DNA from: Prauserella cavernicola
GTDB lineage: Bacteria; Actinomycetota; Actinomycetes; Mycobacteriales; Pseudonocardiaceae
Direction: 5' to 3'
Assembly (NCBI RefSeq): GCF_016595675.1
Contig: NZ_JAENJH010000014.1
Span: 1 to 64,000 of the forward strand
Length of the DNA: 64,000 nt
Shown here: one piece after another, positions 34,621 through 43,368 of the stretch
Layout of the letters: each line of letters begins with the position of its first letter
How positions within the stretch are numbered: position 1 is the first letter of the stretch
Notes under the pieces: generated by a model
What the model was told of the DNA's origin: nothing
Database searches by the model: none
The model's input: the letters and a program-made list of their open reading frames with translations, nothing else
Program-made: the position numbers and the translations under genes

Positions 34621-36289
34621 GCTCGCGCGCCGAGGGCTGTGGACTCCGTCCATGGCCGGTGGCCTCCTGCTCGGCCTGGGCCTGCTCGTGGCCGCGATCC
34701 TGGCACCGGTGCTGCTGGCGGAGCCCGCCGAGCAGCTGACCGACGCGGCCGGGCAACCACCCAGCGCCGAGCACTGGCTGGGCACGGACAACCTGGGACG
34801 CGACAACCTGGCCAGGGCGCTGGTGGCCACCCGCCTCACCCTGCTGATGACGGCGGGCGCCACGGCGATCGCCGTCGTGGGCGGCATCGTCGTGGGCGTG
34901 GGGGTCTGGCTGTCGGGGCCGCGGGTCCGCAAGGTCGGACTGCGGCTGCTGGAAACGGCGGTGGCCTATCCCAGCCTGATTTTCGCACTGGTCATCGCGG
35001 CCATCCTGCGGCCAGGGGTCGTCTCGAGCGTCGTCGCGATCGGAGTGGCGGGCATCCCGAGCTTCGCGCGGCTGACGGCGAACCTCGCGGCGAAGATCTC
35101 CACCACCGACTACGTCACCACGGCCAGGCTGCTCGGGGTCTCGCCGAGGGCCGTCGCCCTGCGCCACGTGCTGCCGAACATGGCCGAGCCGCTGCTGATC
35201 CTGGCCACCACGGTCTTCTCGCTGTCGCTGGTGGAGCTGTCGGCGCTGTCGTTCATCGGACTCGGTGTCCAGTCCCCGGACTACGACTTCGGCCTGCTGC
35301 TGAACGAGAGTCTCACGCAGATCTACACCCAGCCGACGTCGGTGCTCGGTCCGTCCGTGATGATCGTGCTCACCGGAGTGGCCGTGATGCTGCTCGGGGA
35401 CGCGCTCGCCGCGAGGGCCAACCCCAGACAAGGCAGGCGGGCCGTGCGCAACCCCGCGGGCCCGCCGGTCGTCGAGATCCCGGACGGGGACACCGCGCTG
35501 GTCCGCGTCGAGGACCTGCGCGTCCGGGTTCCCGGCGGCGCGGAGCTCGTCAAGGGGGTCTCGCTGACGATCGAGCCCGGCGAGGTGGTCGGGCTGGTCG
35601 GCGAGTCCGGCTCCGGCAAGTCGCTCACCGCCATGTCGGTGGCCGGGCTGCCGCCCGCGGAGCTCGAGGTCCGGGCGGACGTCCTGCGCGTGGACGACCT
35701 GAACATGCTGGGGCACCCGGACCGGGGCCGGCTCGGCCGGGAGATCTCGATCATCTACCAGGACCCGGGCACCACGTTCAACCCGTCACTACGGATGGGT
35801 GTGCAGCTCACCGAGGTGCTGCGCACACACCTGGGAGTGGGGCGAGGACGGGCCAACAAGCTCATCGCCGACGCGCTGGCGCAGGTGAACATCAGCGAGC
35901 CCGAGCGCAGGCTGCGCCAGCATCCGCACAAACTCTCCGGCGGCATGCGACAACGCGGCATGATCGCCACCACCCTGGTCACGACCCCGAAACTGATCGT
36001 GGCCGACGAACCGACCACGGCGCTCGACGTCACCGTCCAGCACGAGGTCCTGCGGCAGTTCCGCAGGATCCACCGCGAGCAGGGCGCCGCGATGCTGTTC
36101 ATCTCCCACGATCTGGGCGTCGTCCAGGAACTGTGCGACCGGATCCTGGTGATGCGCCACGGCGAGATCGTGGAGCAGCTCACGCCCGGCCAGCTGCGCG
36201 AGGGCGACGTGCACCACCCCTACACCCAAGCACTCATGGACGCGGTTCTCGTGGTGGACACCTCGCCCGTGCGGCAGGAGTTCTCATGA
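34613..36289 (+). CDS. Peptide ABC transporter permease-ATPase fusion (DppC-DppD)
   Basis: 558 residues in one chain. Residues 1-275 are a DppC-like permease (EHWLGTDNLGRDNLARAL; EAA loop DYVTTARLLGVSPRAVALRHVLPN). Residues ~300-550 are a DppD-like ATPase (Walker [13 protein letters not shown], signature LSGGMRQRGMI, Walker [14 protein letters not shown], switch SHD). Separate chains are the norm; fusions occur in some actinomycetes. The start overlaps the DppB stop (ATGACTAA) and the stop overlaps the next ATPase (ATGA). Confidence 0.93.
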   Translation: MTKLARRGLWTPSMAGGLLLGLGLLVAAILAPVLLAEPAEQLTDAAGQPPSAEHWLGTDNLGRDNLARALVATRLTLLMTAGATAIAVVGGIVVGVGVWLSGPRVRKVGLRLLETAVAYPSLIFALVIAAILRPGVVSSVVAIGVAGIPSFARLTANLAAKISTTDYVTTARLLGVSPRAVALRHVLPNMAEPLLILATTVFSLSLVELSALSFIGLGVQSPDYDFGLLLNESLTQIYTQPTSVLGPSVMIVLTGVAVMLLGDALAARANPRQGRRAVRNPAGPPVVEIPDGDTALVRVEDLRVRVPGGAELVKGVSLTIEPGEVVGLVGESGSGKSLTAMSVAGLPPAELEVRADVLRVDDLNMLGHPDRGRLGREISIIYQDPGTTFNPSLRMGVQLTEVLRTHLGVGRGRANKLIADALAQVNISEPERRLRQHPHKLSGGMRQRGMIATTLVTTPKLIVADEPTTALDVTVQHEVLRQFRRIHREQGAAMLFISHDLGVVQELCDRILVMRHGEIVEQLTPGQLREGDVHHPYTQALMDAVLVVDTSPVRQEFS

Positions 36290-37098
36290 CGACGGTGGAC
36301 AACACGAACCAGGTACCCGCGAGGGTCGGCACGAGGCCGGCCCTCGAGACCCGCGAGCTGCACGTGTCGTTCGGCCACAACCCGGTACTGCGGGACGTGA
36401 ACCTCGTCGTGCCGTCCCACACCGCCGTCGGCCTGGTGGGCGAATCCGGATCCGGAAAGTCCACATTGGGCAAGACCGTGGTGGGGATCAACAGGCCACG
36501 CCAGGGCCAGGTCCTCGTCGACGGCGAGGACGTGGCCTCCGCGGGCAAGCGCCGTCGTGCCGAGCTGCGGCGCCAGGTTCAGTACATTCCGCAGGACCCC
36601 TTCTCCTCGCTGAGTCCTCGGCGCACCATCGGGCAGACCCTCGCCGAGGCCCTCGACCCGGGCAAGGCCAAGACGTCGCAGCACCAGGACCGGATCACCG
36701 AGGTGCTCGAGCAGGTCCGCCTCGGCGCCGACGCGATGGGCAAGTACCCGCACCAGTTCTCCGGCGGGCAACGGCAGCGCATCGCGATCGCCCGCGCCCT
36801 GATCCTCCAGCCCCGGTTGATCATCGCCGACGAGATCACCTCGGCACTGGACGTCTCTGTCCAGGCCGAGATCCTGACCCTGCTGCGATCGCTGAAAAGC
36901 ACGACGGAGGCGTCGATGCTGTTCATCTCCCACAACCTGGCCGTCGTCCAGGCGCTGTGCGAGTACGTCGTCGTGCTGTACCAGGGTGTCGTCGTCGAAC
37001 AGGGCAGTGTGGACGACGTGTACCGCGAGCCCCGGCACGACTACACCCGGGGGCTGCTCGCCTCCGTCCCCGGATCGGAGGGCTTCAGCCTTGACTGA
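36286..37098 (+). CDS. Peptide ABC transporter ATP-binding protein (DppF-like)
   Basis: 270 residues. Walker A is [15 protein letters not shown]-loop YIPQDPFSSLSPRR, signature [15 protein letters not shown], Walker B LIIADEITSALDV (Ile-Thr replaces the usual Pro-Thr or Pro-Val), switch SHNLAVV where His-Asn replaces the more usual His-Asp. It pairs with the fused DppD domain. The ATG at 36286 overlaps the fusion stop, with CAGGAG five bases upstream. Confidence 0.92.
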   Translation: MTTVDNTNQVPARVGTRPALETRELHVSFGHNPVLRDVNLVVPSHTAVGLVGESGSGKSTLGKTVVGINRPRQGQVLVDGEDVASAGKRRRAELRRQVQYIPQDPFSSLSPRRTIGQTLAEALDPGKAKTSQHQDRITEVLEQVRLGADAMGKYPHQFSGGQRQRIAIARALILQPRLIIADEITSALDVSVQAEILTLLRSLKSTTEASMLFISHNLAVVQALCEYVVVLYQGVVVEQGSVDDVYREPRHDYTRGLLASVPGSEGFSLD

Positions 37099-38089
37099 CG
37101 ACAACGGCCCGCCGGTTCCGCAGCCGGGCGTGACGATCGACGGGTGCAACCCGAGCGACTGGGACTCACCGGAGGTCTTCGACCACCTCCGCCGGGGCGG
37201 GGTGAGCGCCACCAACGCGACCATCGCCATCTGGGAAGGGTTCACCGAGACCGTCGACGCCACCGCGGCCTGGCACCGCCGGTTCCGGGAGCACGCCGAC
37301 AAGATCGTGCACGTACGCCGCGCCGAGGACATCCGCGCGGCCCACCGCCAGGACAAGGCGGGGATCATCCTGGGCTGGCAGAACATCTCGCCCATCGGCA
37401 ACGACCTCGAACGCCTCGAGGCGTTCCACGTCCTCGGCGTGCGCATCGTCCAGCTCGCCTACAACATCAGAAACCTCGTCGCGAACGGGTGCTACGAACC
37501 GAACGACGACGGGCTGAGCCTCTTCGGGGTGAAGGCGGTCACCAAGCTCAACGAACTCGGGATCCTCGTGGACCTCTCGCACGTCGGCGACCGCAGCAGC
37601 CTGCACGCCATCGAGGTCTCCGAGCAGCCGGTGGCGTTCACGCACACCAACCTCCGTGAGTTCTTCGACAGCCCTCGCAACAAGCCGGCCGAGCTGATCC
37701 GTGCCCTGGTCTCGAAGGGCGGTGTGGTCGGCGCGAACGCCTTCCCCCAGTTCCTGCCGAGCGGCTTCGACGCCGACCTCGCCGAGTACCTCGACGGCGT
37801 CGAACGGCTCGTGGACGTCGCCGGGGTCGACCACGTCGGCATCGCCTCCGACTTCTGCGAGGGGCGCGGGTGGGACTTCTGGCCATATCTCGGCAGGCTG
37901 CACGGCACCACCCCGCACTTCGACATCTCCGTTCCCGCGGCCAACCCGGTGATCAAGGGCCTGCAGGGGAGCTTTGATCTGCCGAACGTCGCCGAGGGCC
38001 TGCGGGAGCGGGGCTACCGGGACGACGAGGTCGCCAAGATCATGGGCGGCAACTGGCTGCGCCTCTACCAGACGGTCTGGGGCGCCTGA
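37091..38089 (+). CDS. M19 membrane-dipeptidase homologue lacking part of the metal site
   Basis: 332 residues. The TTG at 37091 overlaps the ATPase stop by eight bases, with GGAGG nine bases upstream; no ATG fits. The fold is that of renal dipeptidase/M19: ILVDLSHVGD and VAFTHTNLREF keep two metal histidines, and HVGIASDF keeps the late Asp. The first metal motif, normally DGHxD, reads DGCNPSD, and the bridging Glu position reads GWQN. The dinuclear zinc site is therefore incomplete. It could act with one metal, on another bond, or be a binding protein. It follows the importer directly. Confidence 0.82.
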   Translation: MTDDNGPPVPQPGVTIDGCNPSDWDSPEVFDHLRRGGVSATNATIAIWEGFTETVDATAAWHRRFREHADKIVHVRRAEDIRAAHRQDKAGIILGWQNISPIGNDLERLEAFHVLGVRIVQLAYNIRNLVANGCYEPNDDGLSLFGVKAVTKLNELGILVDLSHVGDRSSLHAIEVSEQPVAFTHTNLREFFDSPRNKPAELIRALVSKGGVVGANAFPQFLPSGFDADLAEYLDGVERLVDVAGVDHVGIASDFCEGRGWDFWPYLGRLHGTTPHFDISVPAANPVIKGLQGSFDLPNVAEGLRERGYRDDEVAKIMGGNWLRLYQTVWGA

Positions 38090-38117
38090 AGCACGACGAC
38101 ACGCGGAAAGGAGAACG

Positions 38118-39701
38118 GTGGTCAGCCATCTGTTCGTCAATGCCAAGGTGTTCACCGGCCGCGATGAGACGGACTTCGCGTCCGCGTTCCGGATCACGGA
38201 CGGATCGTTCAGCTGGGTCGGCGATCACTCGGAGGTTCGCGGCGAGCAGGCCGTCGACCTCGGCGGCCGGACCGTGCTCCCCGGTTTGCTGGACGTGCAC
38301 ACGCATCCGGCCGCGCTGGCCGCCCTCACCGACGCCGTGGACTGCCTGCCGCCGCAGGTGGTCTCGCTGGCTCAGCTGCTGGATCGGCTCCGCACCCACC
38401 GCAACCTCGGTGGCGGCGCCGACCAGTGGATCATCGGCAGGGGTTACGACGAAGCGCGCTACCCCGAGGGCCGCTCCCCCACCGCACACGATCTCGACCA
38501 GGTGTCGCTCACGCAGCCCGTCATCGTCAAGCGCTGTGACGGCCACACGGCGGTCTGCAACACCCGGGCGCTGGAGCTGGCCGGGATCACCTCGGCCACG
38601 CCCGACCCGGTCGGCGCGCGCTTCGAGCGCGACGAACAGGGCCGCCCCAACGGGATCCTGACCGAGCTGGAAGCGGTGCGGGCCGTGGAGCGGCTGCTCC
38701 CCGCGCTCGGCGGCGACGACCTGGCAGACCGGCTCGCCGGTCTCGACGAGCGCTTTCTGTCGCGCGGCATCGTCGGTGTCTGCGACCTGCGCGCGTCGAC
38801 CCTGCCCGATCCACTGGCGACGTTCCGTGCCGCGCGAGCCCGCGGCCTCCGGCCACGCTGCACGCTGTACCTGGAATGGGATCCGGGCAGGCCACCGGAC
38901 GACTTGTCCGATGAGGACAGACTGGGCCCGGTGCGGATCGGCGGGCTCAAGCTCTTCATGGACGGCGCGTACTCCAACCGCACGGCCTGGGTGAACGATC
39001 CCTATCCGGACTCGTGTGAGCACGGAATCCACACGGTGTCCGACGAGGACGCGCGTGCCGCCGTCGACTGGGCCCGGCGCAACCAGGTCCAGGTCGCGGT
39101 GCACGCGATGGGCGACCAGGCACTGGAGCACGTCGTCGAGCTGTTCGGCGAGGCCGAACCGTGGCTGGCTGGCAGGCCCTCCATCCGCCTGGAACACGCG
39201 ACGCTGGTCTCCGCCGGGCTCATCGAGCGGATCACCAGCGCGAGGATGTCCTTCGGGATCGCGACCCACACGATCTTCCTGTACGCCGAACACGACAGCT
39301 ACCGCGCCAATCTCAGTGCGGAGCAGGCGCGGGTGGCCTACCCGATCCGTTCGCTGTACCACGGTGTGCGGCCGCTCGCGCTCGCGTCCGACTGCCCCGC
39401 GACGGCGTGGAGCGACGCCGACAACGTCTTCGTCTCGGTCAAGGCCGCGGTCGCGCGCCGGGCGTACAACGGCGCCGACATCGGACAGGCCGAGGCGATC
39501 ACGGTGCCGCAGGCGCTCTCGCTCTACACGGGCAGGGCACGCCACGTCGCCCCGCTCGGCCAGGTCGGGGTGATCGCACCGGGCTACGACGGCAGTTTCG
39601 TCGTCCTGGACCGCGACGTCTTCACCGTCGCGCACGAGGACATCGACCAGGTCCGGATCGACCAGACGTGGATCGAGGGAGCGCAGGTGTACGCCCGCTG
39701 A
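38118..39701 (+). CDS. Amidohydrolase family protein (YtcJ-like)
   Basis: 527 residues from a GTG at 38118 with AAAGGAG upstream. The HxH motif is in LLDVHTHPAALAAL; VKRCDGHTAVCNTRALELAG, AVHAMGDQALEHV and SIRLEHATL carry further metal ligands; ALASDCPATAW has the catalytic Asp. YtcJ-type enzymes are metal-dependent hydrolases acting on amides, N-acyl or cyclic compounds; the substrate is unknown. It follows the M19-like gene by 28 bases, making it the last likely member of the importer operon. Confidence 0.87.
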   Translation: MVSHLFVNAKVFTGRDETDFASAFRITDGSFSWVGDHSEVRGEQAVDLGGRTVLPGLLDVHTHPAALAALTDAVDCLPPQVVSLAQLLDRLRTHRNLGGGADQWIIGRGYDEARYPEGRSPTAHDLDQVSLTQPVIVKRCDGHTAVCNTRALELAGITSATPDPVGARFERDEQGRPNGILTELEAVRAVERLLPALGGDDLADRLAGLDERFLSRGIVGVCDLRASTLPDPLATFRAARARGLRPRCTLYLEWDPGRPPDDLSDEDRLGPVRIGGLKLFMDGAYSNRTAWVNDPYPDSCEHGIHTVSDEDARAAVDWARRNQVQVAVHAMGDQALEHVVELFGEAEPWLAGRPSIRLEHATLVSAGLIERITSARMSFGIATHTIFLYAEHDSYRANLSAEQARVAYPIRSLYHGVRPLALASDCPATAWSDADNVFVSVKAAVARRAYNGADIGQAEAITVPQALSLYTGRARHVAPLGQVGVIAPGYDGSFVVLDRDVFTVAHEDIDQVRIDQTWIEGAQVYAR

Positions 39702-39790
39702 CGGTCACGACAGGTACGCATCCGCTCGTTCCCCTTCTCCCCCACCACCTTCCAGTCCTAGGGTAGGAGCACTGAGCCGAGGGGTGAATC

Positions 39791-40594
39791 ATGCCGCAGG
39801 TGACATCGGTCGACGGCACGGCGATCGGGTACGACCGGCTCAGCGACGACGGCCCCCCGGTGGTCCTCGTCGGTGGCGGACTGGACGACGGCACCGAGAA
39901 CATCCCCGTGGGGAAGCGCCTGTCGGACACGTTCGCCGTGGTCACCTACCGACGGCGCGGACGCGGCGACAGCGGCGACACGCAGCCGTACTCGGTGCAC
40001 CGCGAGATCGAGGACCTCGCCGTCGTCATCGAGGCGGCCGGAGGGCGGGCGCACCTGTTCGGCGCGTCCTCCGGCGGGGCGCTCGCCCTGGAAGCGGCCG
40101 CCGCCGGGCTGCCCGTCGACCGGATCGCCGTCCACGAAGTTCCCTACCTGCTCGGGGACGCGATGGTCGCCGCGTGGCGCGACTACCTCGCCGACCTCGC
40201 GACGGCGCTCGACGCCGACCACCGGGACCAGGCACTGCGACTGTTCATGCGCCTCGCCGGCTCCTCGGACGAGGAGATCGCGGCCGCCGAAACCGCACCG
40301 GTCTGGTCGGAGCTGCGAACACTCGCGCCCACACTGCGCTACGACGCCGCGTGCCTCGGCGACGGCCGACCTCCCACCGCACGACTCGCCGCCGTGACCC
40401 AGCCCGTGCTCCTGACCACTGGCGCGACCGTCGACGCCCATTCCGCGGAACTGCCCACGGATTTCTTCGCGGCCGCCGCCGAGGCCACCGCCGCCAGCCT
40501 GCCGAATGGGCGACACGCGACGCTCGAACTCCCCGGGCACGTCCCCGACCCTGCCGTTCTCGGATCCGTGCTCACCAGGTTCTACACCGGGTGA
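39791..40594 (+). CDS. Alpha/beta hydrolase
   Basis: 267 residues. The oxyanion region is VVLVGGGLDDG, the nucleophile elbow LFGASSGGALAL (Ser), and the catalytic His is in LPGHVPDPAVL near the C-terminus. GAGGGGTG lies upstream of the ATG at 39791. No signal peptide. The substrate is unknown; this soluble subfamily is common in actinomycetes. It is 89 bases after the amidohydrolase and could have its own promoter. It is convergent with the PucR gene. Confidence 0.85.
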   Translation: MPQVTSVDGTAIGYDRLSDDGPPVVLVGGGLDDGTENIPVGKRLSDTFAVVTYRRRGRGDSGDTQPYSVHREIEDLAVVIEAAGGRAHLFGASSGGALALEAAAAGLPVDRIAVHEVPYLLGDAMVAAWRDYLADLATALDADHRDQALRLFMRLAGSSDEEIAAAETAPVWSELRTLAPTLRYDAACLGDGRPPTARLAAVTQPVLLTTGATVDAHSAELPTDFFAAAAEATAASLPNGRHATLELPGHVPDPAVLGSVLTRFYTG

Positions 40595-40677
40595 ACGATT
40601 CCAGACCGCACACGCTCCGCTCGATCGCGGCCGCGCCGGCCCACGTCGAGCACCGGCGTCGGCGTGACGCCGCCGTG

Positions 40678-41838
40678 CTACGCCGACGCCCGGGTGGAGG
40701 TCGACGGCGCGCCGGTCGGCCAGGCCGGCAACGGCACCGGCTTCGCCGGGCTTCTCGTCGTCGCGCCCACGACCTGACCGGATCCGGCGACCTCGGTTCT
40801 CGGCAGCGCCAGCGCCAGCGCGGCCAGATCGGTGGGCACCGCCGGGTTCTTGCCGGTCAGCGCGTGGATCCTGCGCAGGCGCTTTCGGACGGTGTTGGCG
40901 TGCAGGAACATCCTCCTGCCGCACGCGGTCACCGAACCGTCGCAGTGGAGGAGCTCCTCGAGCGTCACCACCAGGTCCGCGTCGTGCAACCGGTCGTAGC
41001 GCGCCAGCGGCTGGTAGAGGAACTCACGGAACGGCTGCAGGTACCCGGCCGGCAGACACCGGCTCAGCGAGTCGAGTGAGGCGAGATCGGCCGCGGTGGC
41101 CGGGAGCTGCCGGGTGCGCGCCAGCGCCAGCGCGTCGAGGGCCTGCTGGATCAGCCTCGGCACGTCCTGGGGTTCCCCGCGCCCGCTCACGGCGTGCACC
41201 AGGCTCGCCGGGCACCGCAGCGTCCCTCGGTGCAGCACCAGCACCTCGTCTCCCAGGTCGGCGACCAGCGCCTGTTCGGGAAGGTCCACACCGGACAGGT
41301 CGCCGGTCTGCAGCCCCGTCACCTCCAGGTCGGCGCCGTCGAGGAACGGCGCACGCGCGAGCAGTGCGTCAGGACGCGCTCTGCCCGTGCGGACCAGCTC
41401 GACGAGGTAGCCGTTCTCCCTGCGCTCGCGGTACAGCACCCGTTCCCTGGCCAGCCGCTCGGTGAAGAGGATGAACGGCGCCGTGGGCGGGATCTCGAAC
41501 ACCGGGATGCCGAGCCGGTTCGCTTCCGACACCAGCGCGTCGGGAGCGCAGTCGTGCACGACATGCACGGCGTAGCCGATCGCGGCGGGGCCGGTGGCCG
41601 CCAGCGCCGTCACGAACTGGGCGCACGCCCTGGCGTCGCGCAGCAGCAGACCCGTGACGAGCACGAGCTCCCCGCCCCGCAGGTACGGCGACGGATCGAG
41701 CAGGTCGGAGGCCTGCGCCCAGCGCACCCGCCGTTCCAGCCCGACGGGACGGCCGACCAGCCGGAGCCCCTCGGCCCAGCCGAGTACGTCGAGTACGCGG
41801 ATCGCCGGTGCCGCGCTGTCGTCGAGGGCCGCTGTCAT
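40678..41838 (-). CDS. PucR family transcriptional regulator
   Basis: 386 residues. The N-terminal PucR sensory domain has VRWAQASDLLDPSPYLRGGELVLVTGLLL (abridged: YLRGGELVLVTGLLL). The C-terminal helix-turn-helix has LVVTLEELLHCDGSVTACG, MFLHANTVRKRLRRIHALTG. It is divergent from the nucleobase permease at 42061, and PucR-type proteins classically respond to purine/nitrogen status, so it probably controls the permease-aminohydrolase pair. Confidence 0.9.
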   Translation of the reverse strand: MTAALDDSAAPAIRVLDVLGWAEGLRLVGRPVGLERRVRWAQASDLLDPSPYLRGGELVLVTGLLLRDARACAQFVTALAATGPAAIGYAVHVVHDCAPDALVSEANRLGIPVFEIPPTAPFILFTERLARERVLYRERRENGYLVELVRTGRARPDALLARAPFLDGADLEVTGLQTGDLSGVDLPEQALVADLGDEVLVLHRGTLRCPASLVHAVSGRGEPQDVPRLIQQALDALALARTRQLPATAADLASLDSLSRCLPAGYLQPFREFLYQPLARYDRLHDADLVVTLEELLHCDGSVTACGRRMFLHANTVRKRLRRIHALTGKNPAVPTDLAALALALPRTEVAGSGQVVGATTRSPAKPVPLPAWPTGAPSTSTRASA

Positions 41839-41987
41839 ACGGCGCGACGCTACGAGCGTCCTGTGACTCGCACGTTAACCCCGAGGTCGGTGATGTTGCG
41901 CGCCGGTGTGCGATCGGACACCGGGCGGCCCGGCCGTGGTACAGCTCTGCTACATCTGCGCCCCGGGGCTTCACCGCGCGGCCCTCA

Positions 41988-42028
41988 TGGCCCTTTAATC
42001 CGGAGATCCACTCCCGCGCCGACGCGGG
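41988..42028 (+). promoter_or_regulatory. Leader with small hairpin before the nucleobase permease
   Basis: CCCTTTAATCCGG at ~41991-42003 is followed by a stem CCCGCG-CCGA-CGCGGG at 42013-42028, 33 bases before the permease GTG. It could be part of a 5' regulatory leader. The CCTTTAATCCGG stretch recalls actinobacterial pyrimidine-gene leaders bound by PyrR, but the purine-rich PyrR loop is not seen. Confidence 0.25.
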
Positions 42029-42060
42029 TCCAGGTCCCCCACCGCTTCCGAGGAACCATC

Positions 42061-43359
42061 GTGACAGCAGTGCCTTCCACTCCCGCTCCGCCATCACCGC
42101 CCGTCGACCGCGACTACCCGCTCGACCGGGTCCCCGTCGCCGAGCGCAAGGGCGTCGCCTCCGTGGCGGTGGTCATCGCCGGCTTCGGCTTCTTCACACC
42201 GACGATGGTGACCGGCGGCCAGGTCGCCGTCGGCTTCACCTTCGCCCAGTTCCTGGGCCTCGCCCTCGTCGCCGCGCTCGTGCTGGCCTGCTACATCGCG
42301 ACCATGGGTGTCGCGAGCGCCCGCACCGGCCTCACCACGGTCCTGCTGGCCCGCCTCGTACTCGGCAAGCTGGGCGGCAAGTGGGCCTCGGTGCTGCTGG
42401 GCGGCACCCAGGTGGGCTGGTACGGCATCACCATCGGCGTGCTCGCGACGCTGCTGGGCGGCGCGTTCGGCTGGGACACCACGTGGCCCATCGTGGTGGT
42501 CGGCGGCATCGCGATGGCCGTCACGGCCTACCACGGTTTCAAGGGCATCGAGTTGCTCTCCTGGCTCTCCGTCCCGCTCATGACGGCGCTGTGCGTGTGG
42601 ATCTCGTTCTCCGCCGTGAACGAAGCGGGCGGCTGGGCGGGCCTGTTCGACCACGTGGGCACGGGCGGCACGAGCATCGGTGTCGCACTGACCCTGATGA
42701 TCGGCACCTTCATCAGCGGCGGCACCCAGATCGGAAACTGGACCCGGTTCGCCAGCGGTGGCCGGCTGGCCTTCGTCGTCACCGCCTGCACGATCCTGGT
42801 CGTCCAGGCGGCCATGTTCTTCTTCGGCGGCATCGGCGCGGTCGGCTACGGCGAGCCCGACTTCGCGAACGTGCTGCTGCTCATGGGCTCGGTGGGGATC
42901 GCGGTCCTACTGATCATCTCCAACCTGTGGACCACCAACGACAACGCGGCCTACGCGTTCGGGGTCGCCGGTGCGGAGCTGACCGGCAAGCCCGACAAGC
43001 GGCCCTTCGTCGTCGGCGGTGTGATCATCGGGATCATCATGGCGATCACCGGGATCGCCGACGCGCTGACGGCGTTCCTCACGGTGCTCGGGGTGCTCAT
43101 CCCGCCGCTGGGCGGCGTCATCATCGGCACGTTCGTGTTCGTGTGGAAGCGAAAGGACCCCGGCACGGACCTGGGTTCGGTGCCGCTGGTGCTGTGGCCC
43201 GGACTGCTGTCCTATCTGGGCGGCACCGCGGTGGCGATTGCGGGAGCCACCTTCGACGTCGGAATACCCGCGGTACAGGGAATCGTCGTCGCCATGCTGC
43301 TGGCCCCCGCCCTGCGAGGACTGGCCGGCCGTGGCGAGCACACGCAGGAAGGCAGGTAG
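42061..43359 (+). CDS. codB: NCS1 family nucleobase permease (cytosine/purine transporter, CodB-like)
   Basis: 432 residues with about 12 membrane segments. The family N-terminus PLDRVPVAERKGVASVAVVIAGF and the motif GTFISGGTQIGNWTRFA (substrate/Na+ site in CodB) are present, as is LLIISNLWTTNDNAAYAFG. It imports cytosine or a related purine/pyrimidine with a cation. GTG start with GAGGAA upstream. It is followed after nine bases by an aminohydrolase, the usual CodB-CodA-like order. The exact base is not certain. Confidence 0.9.
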   Translation: MTAVPSTPAPPSPPVDRDYPLDRVPVAERKGVASVAVVIAGFGFFTPTMVTGGQVAVGFTFAQFLGLALVAALVLACYIATMGVASARTGLTTVLLARLVLGKLGGKWASVLLGGTQVGWYGITIGVLATLLGGAFGWDTTWPIVVVGGIAMAVTAYHGFKGIELLSWLSVPLMTALCVWISFSAVNEAGGWAGLFDHVGTGGTSIGVALTLMIGTFISGGTQIGNWTRFASGGRLAFVVTACTILVVQAAMFFFGGIGAVGYGEPDFANVLLLMGSVGIAVLLIISNLWTTNDNAAYAFGVAGAELTGKPDKRPFVVGGVIIGIIMAITGIADALTAFLTVLGVLIPPLGGVIIGTFVFVWKRKDPGTDLGSVPLVLWPGLLSYLGGTAVAIAGATFDVGIPAVQGIVVAMLLAPALRGLAGRGEHTQEGR

Positions 43360-43368
43360 GACACGAGC

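Noticed and set aside
34639-37098. An 819-codon plus-strand frame
   Set aside because: Only its last 270 codons (from ATG 36286) are a real ATPase; the front part is the off-frame reading of the permease-ATPase fusion.
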